Positions 51,891-63,975 of a stretch of 64,000 nt of DNA are shown piece after piece. The notes under the pieces are model-generated. The model was given only the letters and a program-made list of their open reading frames with translations. It was not told the origin of the DNA and did no database searches. The stretch is from assembly GCA_963719645.1 (NCBI GenBank), contig CAVRCT010000003.1, positions 34,926 through 98,925 on the forward strand. The letters run 5' to 3'. The DNA comes from CAVRCT01 sp963719645. Its GTDB lineage: Bacteria > Pseudomonadota > Gammaproteobacteria > DSM-16500. The translations under genes and the position numbers were made by a program. Within the stretch, counting starts at the first letter, position 1; every line of letters begins with the position of its first letter.

Positions 51891-51919
51891 TGCTTGCTGC
51901 AATGACAGGAAAGTTTGCG

Positions 51920-52501
51920 TTATCCCGCACACGCAACATGCTCATCCACCACCGAATCATAATTGATGATATCTGTTGTGACTGTATTAATGAACGTCGC
52001 GCTCGAAATAATTGCTTGAGATAAATCCGCTTGGGTCATGTTGGCATTGTTGAAATTGGCGCAGGTGAAATTTGCTTTGCTTAAATTGGCTTGTTGTAAA
52101 TCGGCATTGACTAGAACAGAAAAAGGTAATTGTGCATTGGTTAAATTCGCTTTTGTTAATGATGCATTACTTAAATCAGTATGATTTAACACGGCGTTCG
52201 ATAAATTCGCGCCATCTAATTTGGCATTTTGTAATTTTGCGTAACTTAAATCTGCATCGCTTAAGTCAACGTTGGTTAAATCAACATGGGTTAAATCAGC
52301 ATGTGATAAGTTGGCGTGTTGAAAATTGACTTTGCTGGCGACGAATTGATAGCTGCGTAGATCGGTATTTGATAAGTCTAAGCCTTTTGTTGTCGCGGGA
52401 GTTGTTTTGGTTAATTTGGCTAAATCAGTTGGATTGGCTGCTTCCACGCGCAATGAAAAAATAAGCCACAAAAATAATATAATGGAATATTGCATTTTCA
52501 A
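51920..52501 (-). CDS. Secreted pentapeptide-repeat protein
   Basis: 193 residues with a signal peptide (IILFLWLIFSLRVEA). Residues about 45-170 are a run of pentapeptide repeats of the A(D/N)Lxx type (NLSHADLTHVDLTNVDLSDA and continuing). They fold as a right-handed quadrilateral beta-helix. Export to the periplasm or beyond is likely. A final Cys lies in EHVACAG. Function is unknown. Confidence 0.88.
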   Translation of the reverse strand: MKMQYSIILFLWLIFSLRVEAANPTDLAKLTKTTPATTKGLDLSNTDLRSYQFVASKVNFQHANLSHADLTHVDLTNVDLSDADLSYAKLQNAKLDGANLSNAVLNHTDLSNASLTKANLTNAQLPFSVLVNADLQQANLSKANFTCANFNNANMTQADLSQAIISSATFINTVTTDIINYDSVVDEHVACAG

Positions 52502-52615
52502 TCCTTTAATAAAGAGCTGTCATCGGAGCGAAAAACGCTCCCAAAGAACGTCGATGCAAGCGTTTGATTTTTTGTAACCGCCTCTATAGGTATCTACAAA
52601 GAACAATTTAATTTT

Positions 52616-52748
52616 TTTATACAAATCCCCCTTGTTCCCCCTTTTTCAAAGTGGGAGACCTTCTAAGCAGTTTTCACTGTCAAAACACAGAGCTGTTTAG
52701 AAGGTCTCCCACTTTGAAAAAGGGGGAACAAGGGGGATTTGTATAAAA
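52616..52748. repeat. Family A palindrome, copy 4 (uninterrupted)
   Basis: Left arm TTATACAAATCCCCCTTGTT..., right arm ...AACAAGGGGGATTTGTATAA, around a centre with CACTGTCAAAACACAGAG. It is the best intact reference for the split copy at 39897-40467, with the same flanking TTAAAGAAAAAGTTCTT-like sequence. Confidence 0.85.
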
Positions 52749-52818
52749 AGAAAAAGTTCTTATTCGATGTTTACCCCTCTTTTTTCGAGAGTTGGAGCAC
52801 TCAGGATGACAGCCTTGG

Positions 52819-54093
<1,275 letters not shown>

Positions 54094-54333
54094 TTATGAA
54101 TGATGCTGTTCGTCAGGGGTGTATGTTTTAATCGAGAGTGCATGAATCGTTCCATCGTGGATACGATTACCTAAGGTGGCATAAACCATTTGCTGCTGCT
54201 GGACGCGATTTTTGCCCAGAAATTCGGGGCTAATAATAATGGCAGAAAAATGAACACCATCATCACCTTCGACGGTGGCAGAGCAATTTTTAATGCCGGC
54301 TTCAATTAATTGCTTAATGTCTTCTGCATGCAT
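54094..54333 (-). CDS. ibaG: BolA-family protein IbaG
   Basis: 79 residues. The VEGDDGVHFSAIIISPEFLG and RIHDGTIHALSIKTYTPDE segments match the BolA/YrbA fold; the HFSA and H of IHALS supply likely iron-sulphur ligands with a glutaredoxin. Cotranscribed with murA. The role is in iron-sulphur trafficking and acid stress. Confidence 0.92.
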   Translation of the reverse strand: MHAEDIKQLIEAGIKNCSATVEGDDGVHFSAIIISPEFLGKNRVQQQQMVYATLGNRIHDGTIHALSIKTYTPDEQHHS

Positions 54334-54478
54334 ACGTTATACCTCTCGAGGTTGCAAAGGTTAACTTAAGTACTGCTTTTCGTCTAGAAATTTTCGCATA
54401 TTTTGGCTGATGACTCACTTTTTAAACCTCACAAACCAATTGTCAACAGACCCTGTGTTGATGCAATATACCCACATT

Positions 54479-55063
54479 ATGAACTTAACCATAGCAAATG
54501 ATTTACTCAATACTGCGCGCTATTTGCCTTCACCGCATTGCGATGAACGTCCAGCGGATATGCCAATTGATATGATTGTTATCCATAATATTAGTTTGCC
54601 GCCTAAGCAATTTGGTACCCAGGACATTGAGAATTTTTTTTGCGGCACATTAGATGTTGCCAGCCATCCCTATTTTGCAACCATTGCGCATTTGCGCGTT
54701 TCAGCCCATTTATTGATTGATCGACAGGGTGAGGTTATTCAGTTTGTGCCCTTTCGTGCACGAGCTTGGCATGCTGGGCAATCCTCTTTTCAAGGGCAAG
54801 AGCGTTGTAATGATTTTTCGATTGGGATTGAGCTTGAGGGTGCAGATGATGTGTCTTTTGAACCGATTCAATACCAAACGTTGGCAACCATCATTAATGA
54901 ATTAATGCATCATTATCCCGCGATTAGACGGGACCGAATCGTCGGTCACTCGGAGATTGCGCCAGGCCGGAAAACAGATCCGGGCCCGCATTTTGATTGG
55001 AACCATTTAGACGGTATACTCACCGCAATACAAACAGGATTGTTACAAAGGGATTGCTTATGA
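54479..55063 (+). CDS. ampD: 1,6-anhydro-N-acetylmuramyl-L-alanine amidase
   Basis: About 194 residues from ATG 54479; the open frame begins at 54410, and the start is not fixed by a ribosome-binding site. Zinc amidase of peptidoglycan recycling: YLPSPHCDERP at the start, MIVIHNIS (zinc His), AWHAGQSSF, IGIELEGAD and GHSEIAPGRKTDPGPHFDW (two further zinc ligands). Length matches E. coli AmpD (183 aa). Its stop overlaps the ampE start by ATGA. Confidence 0.93.
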   Translation: MNLTIANDLLNTARYLPSPHCDERPADMPIDMIVIHNISLPPKQFGTQDIENFFCGTLDVASHPYFATIAHLRVSAHLLIDRQGEVIQFVPFRARAWHAGQSSFQGQERCNDFSIGIELEGADDVSFEPIQYQTLATIINELMHHYPAIRRDRIVGHSEIAPGRKTDPGPHFDWNHLDGILTAIQTGLLQRDCL

Positions 55064-55893
55064 CATTTATTATTACGTTAGTTGCATTGGTTGCTGAACG
55101 GTTTTTTCATTGGGGTCAATTGCGTCATTGGCGTTGGTTTATGAAATTCCAGCGTTGGCTCAGCATGACGAAAGTCAATCAGTGGCCTTCTGCCTTATCG
55201 CTAACAATTTGTATTCTGCCAGCGCTTTTGCTGGTTGGATTGGTTAATGGTATTTTAGGCAGTTTTTTGTTTGGCATCTTGAAATTAATTTTTGGGATTT
55301 TTATTTTGATGTATTGCTTAGGCCCCAAAAATTTCTGGGTGCAGGCGTATAGTTGTATGGCAGAGCTGAATAATGATGACACCCAGTCGGCTCTCGAAAA
55401 AATTGATGCGGCATTTCAGATTGGCACGCCAGAAAATTCACAAGCGTTCCACCGTGCCTTAGTGAATGCTTTTTTCCTGGCATCCTATCAACGGGTATTT
55501 GGCGTCGTATTTTGGTTTGTCGTATTGGGGCCGGTGGGTGCTGTGTTATACCGTCTTTTAACATTGCTGTGTGTGGATTCACCCTTGGGTTTGAATCAAA
55601 AAGCGTTAAAATGGCTGAGTATTCTCGATTGGGTACCCGTTCGACTTTTTACGTTTATGTTTGCGTTAGCAGGACATTTTACGTGTGTGTTTCAATGTTG
55701 GAAAAGCCTAGTGTTTACGGGTATCAAAATGAATGACACCTTGTTGCTGAACTGTGGAATTGCCGCATTAGCGTTAACAGAAAATAAACTGATCCCTGAA
55801 ACGGGTGAAGCAGAAAAAGAAGCCTTAGGCTTGCTTGATCGAGTGTATGTCATCGCTCTTGTGATATTGGCTGTTTGTGTTTTATTAGTGTGA
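55060..55893 (+). CDS. ampE: Inner-membrane protein AmpE
   Basis: 277 residues from ATG 55060, coupled to ampD, with AAAGGGA upstream. Begins MTFIITLVALVAERFFHWGQ. Several membrane segments (LALLLVGL.., IFGIFILMYCLGP, RVFGVVFWFVVLGPVGAVLYRL) and a C-terminal YVIALVILAVCVLLV. AmpE belongs to the CobD/CbiB-like family; its role in beta-lactamase signalling is not well defined. Confidence 0.92.
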   Translation: MTFIITLVALVAERFFHWGQLRHWRWFMKFQRWLSMTKVNQWPSALSLTICILPALLLVGLVNGILGSFLFGILKLIFGIFILMYCLGPKNFWVQAYSCMAELNNDDTQSALEKIDAAFQIGTPENSQAFHRALVNAFFLASYQRVFGVVFWFVVLGPVGAVLYRLLTLLCVDSPLGLNQKALKWLSILDWVPVRLFTFMFALAGHFTCVFQCWKSLVFTGIKMNDTLLLNCGIAALALTENKLIPETGEAEKEALGLLDRVYVIALVILAVCVLLV

Positions 55894-55898
55894 GATCA

Positions 55899-57797
55899 AT
55901 GGTTAACTTATTTAAATTACATGCAACAAAGCAAACGTTATTACGCTGGTGTGGGTGGTTTTTTACGGCAAATAGTCTGTTATTTTGGCTGTTAGGCTTG
56001 AAATATATTCACTCTATTTCTTGGTTGGGCTCTGGCTATTTAACCAAAAAAAATGAAATAGTCATCAGCGTATTTTTACTGTTAAGTTATTTCAGTCAAC
56101 TCACGTTAGTCGCTTTTTTACCTTTCTTTTTAATCGCGCTGATGATTTTAATTTATCCGCGTCGCCATGTTATTTTTGTGATGGCATCGCTTATTGCAGC
56201 GGCTGCGGTAGTGTTATTGATCAGTGACACGATTATTTATAATTTATTTCATTTTCATTTAAATGGAATTGTGTTGGGCTTGGTATTGCATTCTACCAAT
56301 GAACAATTTTTTGATTTTTCGATTTATGAAGAGATTGCTGTTGTTTGCATAATTTGTTCTGCGATCTTGGTTGAATTTGGGATTGCTTATGGTTTGTGGC
56401 ACGGCTTGCAGCGACCCACTTTTTTACGCGGCGCGGGTAAGTGGGTAGCCGCTGTTCTTGGGTTAACGATTTATACTTCTTACAGCATGTTATTGTTGAG
56501 TGCCAACCGTGGTTCTGCGCGCTTTTATCTAGAGGCTGCCAGAGTTTTTCCACTGTACATTGAAACCTTGGGCGCCATGCTACCGATTCGGGATGGCACG
56601 GTTGCCTTAGAACGGATATTTGAGCGATATATGGTTCAGCCTGCGCAAGTAAATCAAGTATTAGATTATCCCAAGCAACCGTTGCATTTTGCCAAAACCA
56701 ACAAACAGCCTTTCAATATTTTGATGATTGGAATTGATACATGGCGGTTTGATATGTTGAATGCAACGGTTACGCCAAATGTGTATCAATTTGCGCAAAC
56801 GGCACAACAATTTACCCAGCATTTTAGTGGTGGAAATGCGACAGGTCCTGGAGTATTTAGTTTATTTTACGGATTACCCGAAAGTTATTGGACATCGATG
56901 GCCAATCAACATCGTGAACCTGTGTTACTTGAGGAATTGCAAAAACGTCATTATCAAATAAAAATTTTAGCGAGTGCGGGTTTAACGTTACCGCCATTTC
57001 ATAAAACGATTTTCCAACAGATTAAAAATTTAAAATTAAAAATGGCGGGCAATGATCCACATGATCGTGACTTAGTTGTGACGAACGATTTCATGCAGTT
57101 TTTGGCAGAGCGTGATACGAGCAAACCATTTTTTAGTTTTCTTTTTTATGATGCGTCACACAGTTATTGTTCAACAAAACATGCTCTGTCACCCTTTCAT
57201 CCGGTGATCAAACAGTGTGAACGCCTTGGGTTAAATAATAATACGAATGTAACGCTTTATTTAAATCGTTACAAAAATGCGTTGTATTCCGTGGATAATG
57301 AAGTTGGCAAAGTCTTAGCCGAATTAAAAAAACGCGGGTTGTTGGAAAACACGGTGGTTATTATTACCGGCGATCATGGTGAAGAATTTAATGATAATAA
57401 GTTGGGTTATTGGGGACATACCAGTAACTTTACCCATTATCAAATTCAAACACCGTTGGTCGTGTACTGGCCGGGTATGCCAGCGGCTACGCAATCTTAT
57501 CTGACGACTCACTATGATATCGCACCTACGTTGATGGAAAAAATAATGGGCTGCAAGACACCCGCTGATCAATATAGCTTGGGTCATTCCTTATGGAAAA
57601 ATCAGCCGTCTGAGTATTTGTTAGAAGGCAGTTATATTGGTTATGGTGTGGTTGAAAAAAGTCGCATCACGAATATTTTTCCGATGGGGAATTATCAAGT
57701 CACTCAATTGAATGGCCAGGTGTTGCCAAATGCGAAATTAAATCCAGAAACCATGCACGCTGTTTATTTGGAAATGCAGCGGTTTTATAAATCGTAG
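55899..57797 (+). CDS. YejM/PbgA-like inner-membrane sulfatase-fold protein
   Basis: About 632 residues from ATG 55899. The N-terminus has five membrane segments in the DUF3413 pattern. The C-terminal domain from about 270 is sulfatase-like: FNILMIGIDTWRFDML, TGPGVFSLFYGLPESYW, VVIITGDHGEEFNDNKLGYW. YejM (LapC/PbgA) regulates LPS synthesis through LapB/FtsH in E. coli and also belongs to this architecture. It begins 5 bases after ampE. Confidence 0.9.
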   Translation: MVNLFKLHATKQTLLRWCGWFFTANSLLFWLLGLKYIHSISWLGSGYLTKKNEIVISVFLLLSYFSQLTLVAFLPFFLIALMILIYPRRHVIFVMASLIAAAAVVLLISDTIIYNLFHFHLNGIVLGLVLHSTNEQFFDFSIYEEIAVVCIICSAILVEFGIAYGLWHGLQRPTFLRGAGKWVAAVLGLTIYTSYSMLLLSANRGSARFYLEAARVFPLYIETLGAMLPIRDGTVALERIFERYMVQPAQVNQVLDYPKQPLHFAKTNKQPFNILMIGIDTWRFDMLNATVTPNVYQFAQTAQQFTQHFSGGNATGPGVFSLFYGLPESYWTSMANQHREPVLLEELQKRHYQIKILASAGLTLPPFHKTIFQQIKNLKLKMAGNDPHDRDLVVTNDFMQFLAERDTSKPFFSFLFYDASHSYCSTKHALSPFHPVIKQCERLGLNNNTNVTLYLNRYKNALYSVDNEVGKVLAELKKRGLLENTVVIITGDHGEEFNDNKLGYWGHTSNFTHYQIQTPLVVYWPGMPAATQSYLTTHYDIAPTLMEKIMGCKTPADQYSLGHSLWKNQPSEYLLEGSYIGYGVVEKSRITNIFPMGNYQVTQLNGQVLPNAKLNPETMHAVYLEMQRFYKS

Positions 57798-57895
57798 GCA
57801 GCCAACCAAAGTGTTCGCCTTTAGCTTTTCCATTATTCGGGTTAAAATAACCGATTAGTTTATTATAAATAGATCAAAGAAAGGAAATACCCCCC

Positions 57896-59416
57896 ATGGC
57901 AAAACCGTTGGATGATGTTGATCATGCTGAAACTCAAGAATGGTTAGATGCGTTTGCGTCTCTTTTAAAAGAAGAAGGCAGTGCGCGTGCACAATATGTG
58001 ATTGATAAATTGCTAGAAAATGCAAACCAAGCCGGTGTGGCCGTTGTTAAAGGCAACCCCATTTCTACGCCTTACGGGAATACGATTGCGCCGGATCAAC
58101 AGCCAACCTACCCAGGCGATTTAGCCTTAGAAGCCCAACTAGAAGCCTATATCCGCTGGAATGCCATCGCGATGGTGTTAAAAGCTAAAAAAGATGCCGG
58201 TGGCGTCGGTGGACATTTATCCTCTTTTGGTTCGATTTGTACACTGTATGAAGTCGGCATGAATCATTTTTTTCGCGGTGCAAAAGAAGGCGTGCCGGGT
58301 GATTTAGTGTATTTCCAAGGCCATTCTTCTGAGGGCAATTATGCACGCGCTTATCTTGAAGGCCGTCTCACCAATGATCATTTAACGAATTTTCGCCAAG
58401 AAGTGGATGGGGGTGGTTTATCCTCTTATCCGCATCCTTGGCTAATGCCAGATTTTTGGCAATTTGCCACCGTGTCATTAGGCTTAGGTGCATTACAAGC
58501 CATTTACCAAGCCCGTTTTTTAAAATATTTAGAACATCGTCATTTTATTCCAGCCAATGATCGCAAAGTCTGGGTGTACTGCGGTGATGGAGAAATGGAT
58601 GAAGTCGAGTCAGTCGGTGCGCTAACCGTCGCTTCTCGAGAAGAATTAGATAACATTATTTATGTAGTGAATTGTAATTTGCAGCGCTTAGATGGTTTAG
58701 TTCGCGGCAACAGCAAAATTGTTCAAGAGCTAGAAGGCGTTTTCCGCGGCGCAGGCTGGAATGTGATTAAAGTATTATGGGACAGCCATTGGGATGCCAT
58801 TTTTGCGAAGGATAAAAAAGGCTTACTGTTAGCGACTCGGTGAAATAGTAGATGGCGATTTGCAGAGTGCCTATGTGCATGGCGGCGTTTACCTGCGTGA
58901 TTTTATTTGCGGCGACAATGACGAATTAAAAGCATTATTTGCCGATTTATCGGATGAACAATTAAATCAATTAAACCGCGGTGCGCATGATCCCATCAAA
59001 GTGTATGCGGCTTATGATGCGGCTGTGAAACACAAAGGACAACCCACGGCGATTTTAGCGCAAGGTGTCAAAGGATATGGCTTAGGCACAAAAAATGCGG
59101 AAGGTCGGAATGTTGCGCATAATCAACTAGACATGTCGGAAGAAGAATTAAAAGCATTTCGCGAACGTTTTAAATTACCGTTAAGCGATGAACAATTAAC
59201 TCGTTTTGATTTTTACAAACCCGATTCGAAAGATCCGGCGCTTACTTATTTACAAACTCAGCGAGAAAAATTAACCACTTATTTACCTGCTCGTCTTGCA
59301 CCCTCTCAGCCTCTCAAGGTACCTGAACTGGCTGCATTTGATGCAGTATTGAAAGGAACAGGCGATCGCACCATGTCAACGACGATGGTGTTAGGACGTA
59401 TTTTAAATGTTGCGCG
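57896..59416 (+). pseudogene. aceE: Pyruvate dehydrogenase E1 AceE, frameshifted and truncated
   Basis: The first 316 codons (57896-58843) read as E1 component: PGDLALEAQLEAYIRWNAIA, the GGHLSSF region, and the TPP site YCGDGEMDEVESVG ... NCNLQRLDG. The frame stops at 58841 and continues in the next frame (EIVDGDLQSAYVHGG...) to about 59416, where the sequence turns G+C-rich. Normal E. coli AceE is about 887 residues; about 500 are seen. GGAAATACC precedes the ATG. The frameshift (two bases lost or one gained) and the truncation coincide with the probable assembly join, so they may not be real. AceF is not visible. Confidence 0.85.
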
Positions 59417-59425
59417 CCTGACCCC
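59405..59425. other. Composition break (probable chimeric junction)
   Basis: To the left, codons of aceE (GRILNV, base use near 40% G+C). To the right, from about 59416 (GCGCGCCTGACCCCGCTC), base use of roughly 70% G+C by eye, and a different gene begins in mid-domain. The join keeps a reading frame open by chance. Confidence 0.9.
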
Positions 59426-60215
59426 GCTCCTGGTGCACCTCTCGTCGCTCAGCCTGGAAGCGGCGGCCGACCGCTGGCGCGCCCGCCTGCTCAGTGCGCC
59501 GCCCGCCGCGGTGGTGTTCGGCGCGCGCGCCTTCCAGCTCCGACCAGACTGGCTCGAACGCACGGTGGCGGAGCTGCACGATGGCGGCATCCCCACCTTC
59601 GCCTACGGCGACGAGCCCTGGGCGCGCGCCTGCGATCGCGTGGAGAGCGACCACGACCATGGCGCCGATGCCCTGACCGCCTGGCTGATCGCGCGCGGGG
59701 CGCGGCGCATCCTGCGCTGCTGGGCCCCGGGCCGGCCCGGGACCTGGCAGCAGCGCCGCGACCACGGCGTCGAGCGCGCGCTCATGCGCGCCGGACTGCC
59801 CATCCTCGCGCATGCGCCGCCGCTCGCCGGCGATGGCGACCTCGAGACCCGTGCGCGCCTGCAGGCGGGGGCGCTGCTCGACCGCCTCGATGAGGCCGGC
59901 GAGGGCATCGCGCTGCTGGCGATCACCGATTCCGAGGCCTTCGCCTGCGCGCGCGCGGCCGAGCTGCTCAAGCGCCCGGTGATCGTCGCCGGCTACGACA
60001 ACTACTGGCGCAACCGCGACGAGCTGCTGCTCGGCGCGCGGCCGCCGCTCGCCTCGGTGGACAAGCGCAACCGCGAGATGGGCGCGGCGCTGGCCGATCT
60101 GTGCCCGCGCCCGCCTGGCCGGGGAGTGCCCGCCGGAGCCCCGCTGCGGATGATGGAGCCGCTGCTGGTACCCGGGCTCGTCCGGAGCCCCCTGATGCGC
60201 GCCTGGCGCCCCTGA
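59417..60215 (+). CDS. LacI-type regulator, C-terminal sensor part
   Basis: About 265 codons that complete no N-terminus, since the HTH end is replaced by aceE. The periplasmic-binding-like sensor of LacI regulators is recognisable: AAVVFGARAFQLRPDWLERT, VESDHDHGADALTAWLIARG, LLAITDSEAFACARAAELL, VIVAGYDNYWRN, PLASVDKRNREMGAALADL and a MEPLLVPGLV end. It would bind a sugar or similar ligand. The next gene is a probable secreted carbohydrate-active protein, which would suit a local regulator. High G+C and unrelated origin. Confidence 0.7.
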
Positions 60216-63200
60216 TCCGCCACGCGCCGGCCGCGCTCCCTGGCCGTCCTGCTCGCGACCGGTGGCAGCGTCCTCGCCGCGCGCGCAGCGGCGGCGGAGG
60301 CGATGTCCTACGAGATCAGCGCGATCCCGCCGGCGCACCGGCGCTGGCCGCCGCCGGCGCGCGCGCTCGGCCTCGCCCCGGCGCCAGCGGCGACGCCCAT
60401 CGAGCTGACCCGCGTGATGCTCTACCAGGCCGAGCAGCCGGGCGTGGCCCTCGACCGCGTCCTGGTCGCCCAGCTCGCCGACCACCTCCGCCTGGGCAAC
60501 GCCCTGCTCATCACCATCGCCCCGCATCCCGGCACCACCGCCTACGCCCTGACGCCGCTGTCCCCCACCACCGCCTGGCTGACCCTGCTCGCGAGCGCCG
60601 CGCGCGGCGGCGGGGGCGAGGTGATCGAGAGCGGCGAGGCCGAGGCGGCGTTCTTCCCCGGTGGCGCGCCCCATCTCCGCCTCGAGCATGCCTGGCGGCT
60701 GAAGCCGTGCACACCGCGGAGCGCGGCGAGACCCGCTTTGAGCGCCTGGAGCACACCCTCGCCTACCTCGAGCGGCCGGTGCAGGCGGGCGAGGCCTTCC
60801 TCAGCCGGCCCCTGCTCAACCGCGACTGGCGGACGCGCCTGCATTCCGCCGATGTGCGTGGCGACGGCCTGCTCATCACCGGACGCTATGGCGCCGGCCG
60901 CGTCGCGGTGTTCGCGGCCGAGGCCGCCGCCGGCGATGCCGCGCTGTGGACCGCGACCCTGCGCTGGCTGGCCGAGGTCCATGCGCTCCCGGCCGCTCCG
61001 GCGCAGGACCCCCCGCCCTCGCCGCGCGCGTGGAGGTCGACCGCGAGCACCGCGCGCTGACGGTGGCGGCGGGCAACCCGGGCGACGCCCCCCTGCGACT
61101 GCCGGTGATCGCCCGCCTCTCGACCTGGGAGGGCGCGCTGCTGGGCGACCTCGCCGGCACCCTCGACCTCCCCGCGCACGGCAGCGGCGGCACGACCCTG
61201 GCCCTGCCGGCGCGCGGTGCGCTGGCGGTCCAGGCCCTCGCGGTGCGCGATGCGTTCACGGTGCGCCTGGGCGTGCTCGGCCCGCAGGGCGCGGCGGTGT
61301 GGTGGGAGACGCGCCTGACCGCCGATCTGACCCCGCCCCTGGCCATCGACCTCGCGCTCGACGAGCTGCGCGCGCTGCCGCGCACCGTCCACGCCCCCGG
61401 CCCCGAGACCCTCCACCTCGACCAGCGCGGCGGCATCCCGCTCTCGGCCTATGCCGTCGCCCCGGGCCAGGAGCTCCATGCCAGCGTGACGGTCGGCAAT
61501 GGCGCGCGCAACCTCGCGCCCGCCGCCGAGGTGAGCGATGGGCGGGGCGATCCCGCGCTCGCCGCGCTCACCGATGGCGCCACCTCGCTCTTCACGCCGG
61601 TCGATGGCATCGCCTATTCCGGCCAATGGCAGGGCCTCGAGCGCGACGAGCGGCTGAGCTTCCGCTTCGGCGCGGCGCACACCCTGAGCGAGTTGGTGCT
61701 GATCGGCAGCGCGCCGGAGGGCGGCAAGCAGACCAGCAACCCGGGTGCGGTGGAGATCAGCGTCGATGGCCGCATCGTGCTGGCGGTCGACGACCTCGAT
61801 CAGCGCTTCGCGTCCGGCTACGGCCGCGCCGCCATCGCCCTGCCGCCGGGCACCATCGGCAGCGAGCTCAGCCTCGCGCTGCCCTGGAACCCGGCCACCG
61901 CCACCCAGGCCAGGCGCAAGGCCCCGCGCCTGGGCGAGGTCGAGATCTGGGGCTGCCCGGGCGCGGCCCCCGCCCCCATCACCGCCACCGTCCAGCTCCG
62001 CCTGCTCGTCCCCGGCGCCCCGGTGCACGCGCTGGGGACGCTCTCGCTCACCGTCCCGGGGGGCGCGCGTGCCAGCGCCGCGCTCGCCTTCACCCCGCCC
62101 ACCCCTGCGGCCGGAGCGCTGGGCGCCTACCGCATCGAGGCCGTCTGCGCCGGCGCCGAAGACGCGGGCGTGCCGCTGCTGGTGATCGCGCCGAGCCACC
62201 CGCTGCAGCCGCTCAGCGACCTCGAGGATGCCCGGGCACACGGCCGAGTTCGGCTGCATCGTCACCCGCGGCGTGCGCACCTATGAAGCTGGCACCGGCA
62301 GCCGCAGAGACCGGTCCCGGCTGGGGCCAGCCCGAGGACCTGGTCTACTGCTATGCCCACGGCCTCAAGCAGCTCTCCGCCCATGCCCGCACCCTGCCCG
62401 GCCGGCTCTACCTGAGCGAGAACGACTTCCGCCACTACGCCAATCCCTGGACCTGCTTCCCGGATGGCCGCTCCTTCTTCTCCATCGCCACACCCGCCCT
62501 GGTCGAGCGCAACCGCGAGCTGAAGAGCTGGAAGGAGGCGACCGCGGTCCGCATCTTCCATTCCGACCCTGGAGCACCGGGCCATCGGTCAACAGCATGT
62601 TCACCTGGCAGGAGCTGGTCGAATTCGACCGCTACCTCGGCGCGCAGAAAAAGCCGCGCCTGGCCGGGCGCACGCGCGCCAGCCTGTGCGCCGAGATCAG
62701 CGAGCAGCGGCTGGGGGAGTGGCGCGCCTGGCAGCTCAAGCGCTATGTCGGCGCGGTGGGCGCCCTGAAGGCCGCGGTCGCCGGCGCCGGCAAGCGCCTG
62801 GTGATCAGCGCCCAGGGCGTGCCCTGGTGCCGCTGCGCGTGCTCGACGGCCTGGCCGGGACCATCCAGGGCATGAGCGACGACAACACCTGGGGCGCCAT
62901 CAACAAGGACCTGCCGGGGACCGCCGGGCGGCAGCTCGCGCTCAAGGCCCTCAACCCGTCCTGGCGCATGGCGAGCAACCTGGTGTGGGGCTACGACAAC
63001 AGCATCTTCAACAACCCCCACTGGCATGCCGCGGTCGGCATCACCGAGAGCAGCCGGCGCCATCTCGCCACCCGCTCGTGGCGCGGCGTGCTCGCCCTCG
63101 ACGGCAGCTACCGCTCGATGATGACCTTCGGCTACGGCATGAACGCCGGCGTCTCCTGCCTCTCCACCGCCAACGACTGGCGGCCGGGCTGGGACGCCGC

Positions 63201-63975
63201 CGAGCGGCAGAGCCTGATCGCCCCCGACGGCCCGATCGGCGCCGGCGTGGTGGTATCGACCGCCGCGCTCGACGATCCCCTGCATCCCGACTTCAGCGGC
63301 GGCGGCATGGGCGGCAGCACGGTCGATCATCTCGCCGAGGGCATCGCCCGGCTGATCTCCCGCCTGCACTTCGCCCAGGTCAGCATCCCCTTCGCGGCCA
63401 ACGCGACCGCGGCGGCACATTGGCGCGGCCGCGCGCCTGGTCTGCCTCGATGTCGCCGGCTGGATGCCCGGCGAACGGGCCCAGCTGGTGTCCTGGGCCG
63501 CCGCGGGCGTGCCGCTCGTGCTCTTCACCGGCGACGCCCCGCTGCCGGAGGATCTCGCGCCGCTGGCCGCCGCCCTCGCCCCCACCGAGGCGCTGATCGG
63601 CGGCCAGTCCGTCCGCGCCGGCGGCAACCGCATCCTGGTCGGCTGCGGCTTCGCCCATCTCGATGGCCCGGCGGCGGTGCGCCTGGCGCGGCTGATGCGC
63701 GGGCAGGGCGACCTCGCGATCGGCTTCCCGCCCGGCACCGCCGGATACGGCTTCAACCACGGCCGCCAGCGCTGCATCGCCATCGAGGACTGGGCCGAGC
63801 TCGCGCGCACCGCCGAGCTGCGCCTGCGCGCCTCCCCGGCGCCGGCGGCGCGGTGGCCACCGGACTCAACGAGCACCGCGCCTATGCCATCCGCCGCGTG
63901 GGCGACGACTGGGTGATCGGCGTGCCGCTGCGCGCCGGCGACGGCGAACTGATCGTGGTGGAGGAGACGCCATGA
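60216..63975 (+). pseudogene. Large secreted protein, broken by about eight frame switches
   Basis: In-frame with an upstream TGA, the start region reads as a signal peptide (SLAVLLATGGSVLAARAAAA). Coherent protein then moves between the three plus-strand frames: about 60216-60710, 60710-61015, 61015-62230, 62228-62285, 62285-62575, 62575-62828, 62828-63425, 63425-63845, 63850-63975. Within are a discoidin-like segment (LSFRFGAAHTLSELVLIG), CYAHGLKQLSAHARTLPGRL, and a conserved DNTWGAINKDLPG region. About 1240 residues in all. Closely spaced indels look like uncorrected sequencing errors. It may be a carbohydrate-active enzyme; no family can be assigned. Confidence 0.6.

Noticed and set aside
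58860..60215. A natural AceE-LacI fusion protein
   Set aside because: Neither part is complete at the join, the base composition changes exactly there, and the LacI HTH is missing. A chimeric assembly explains it better.
59403..62280. Long minus-strand open frames in the high-G+C part (59403-60689, 60886-62280)
   Set aside because: They are rich in Arg, Gly, Ala and Gln with no domain logic. They mirror the plus-strand coding frames, which do give recognisable protein. High G+C removes stop codons by chance.
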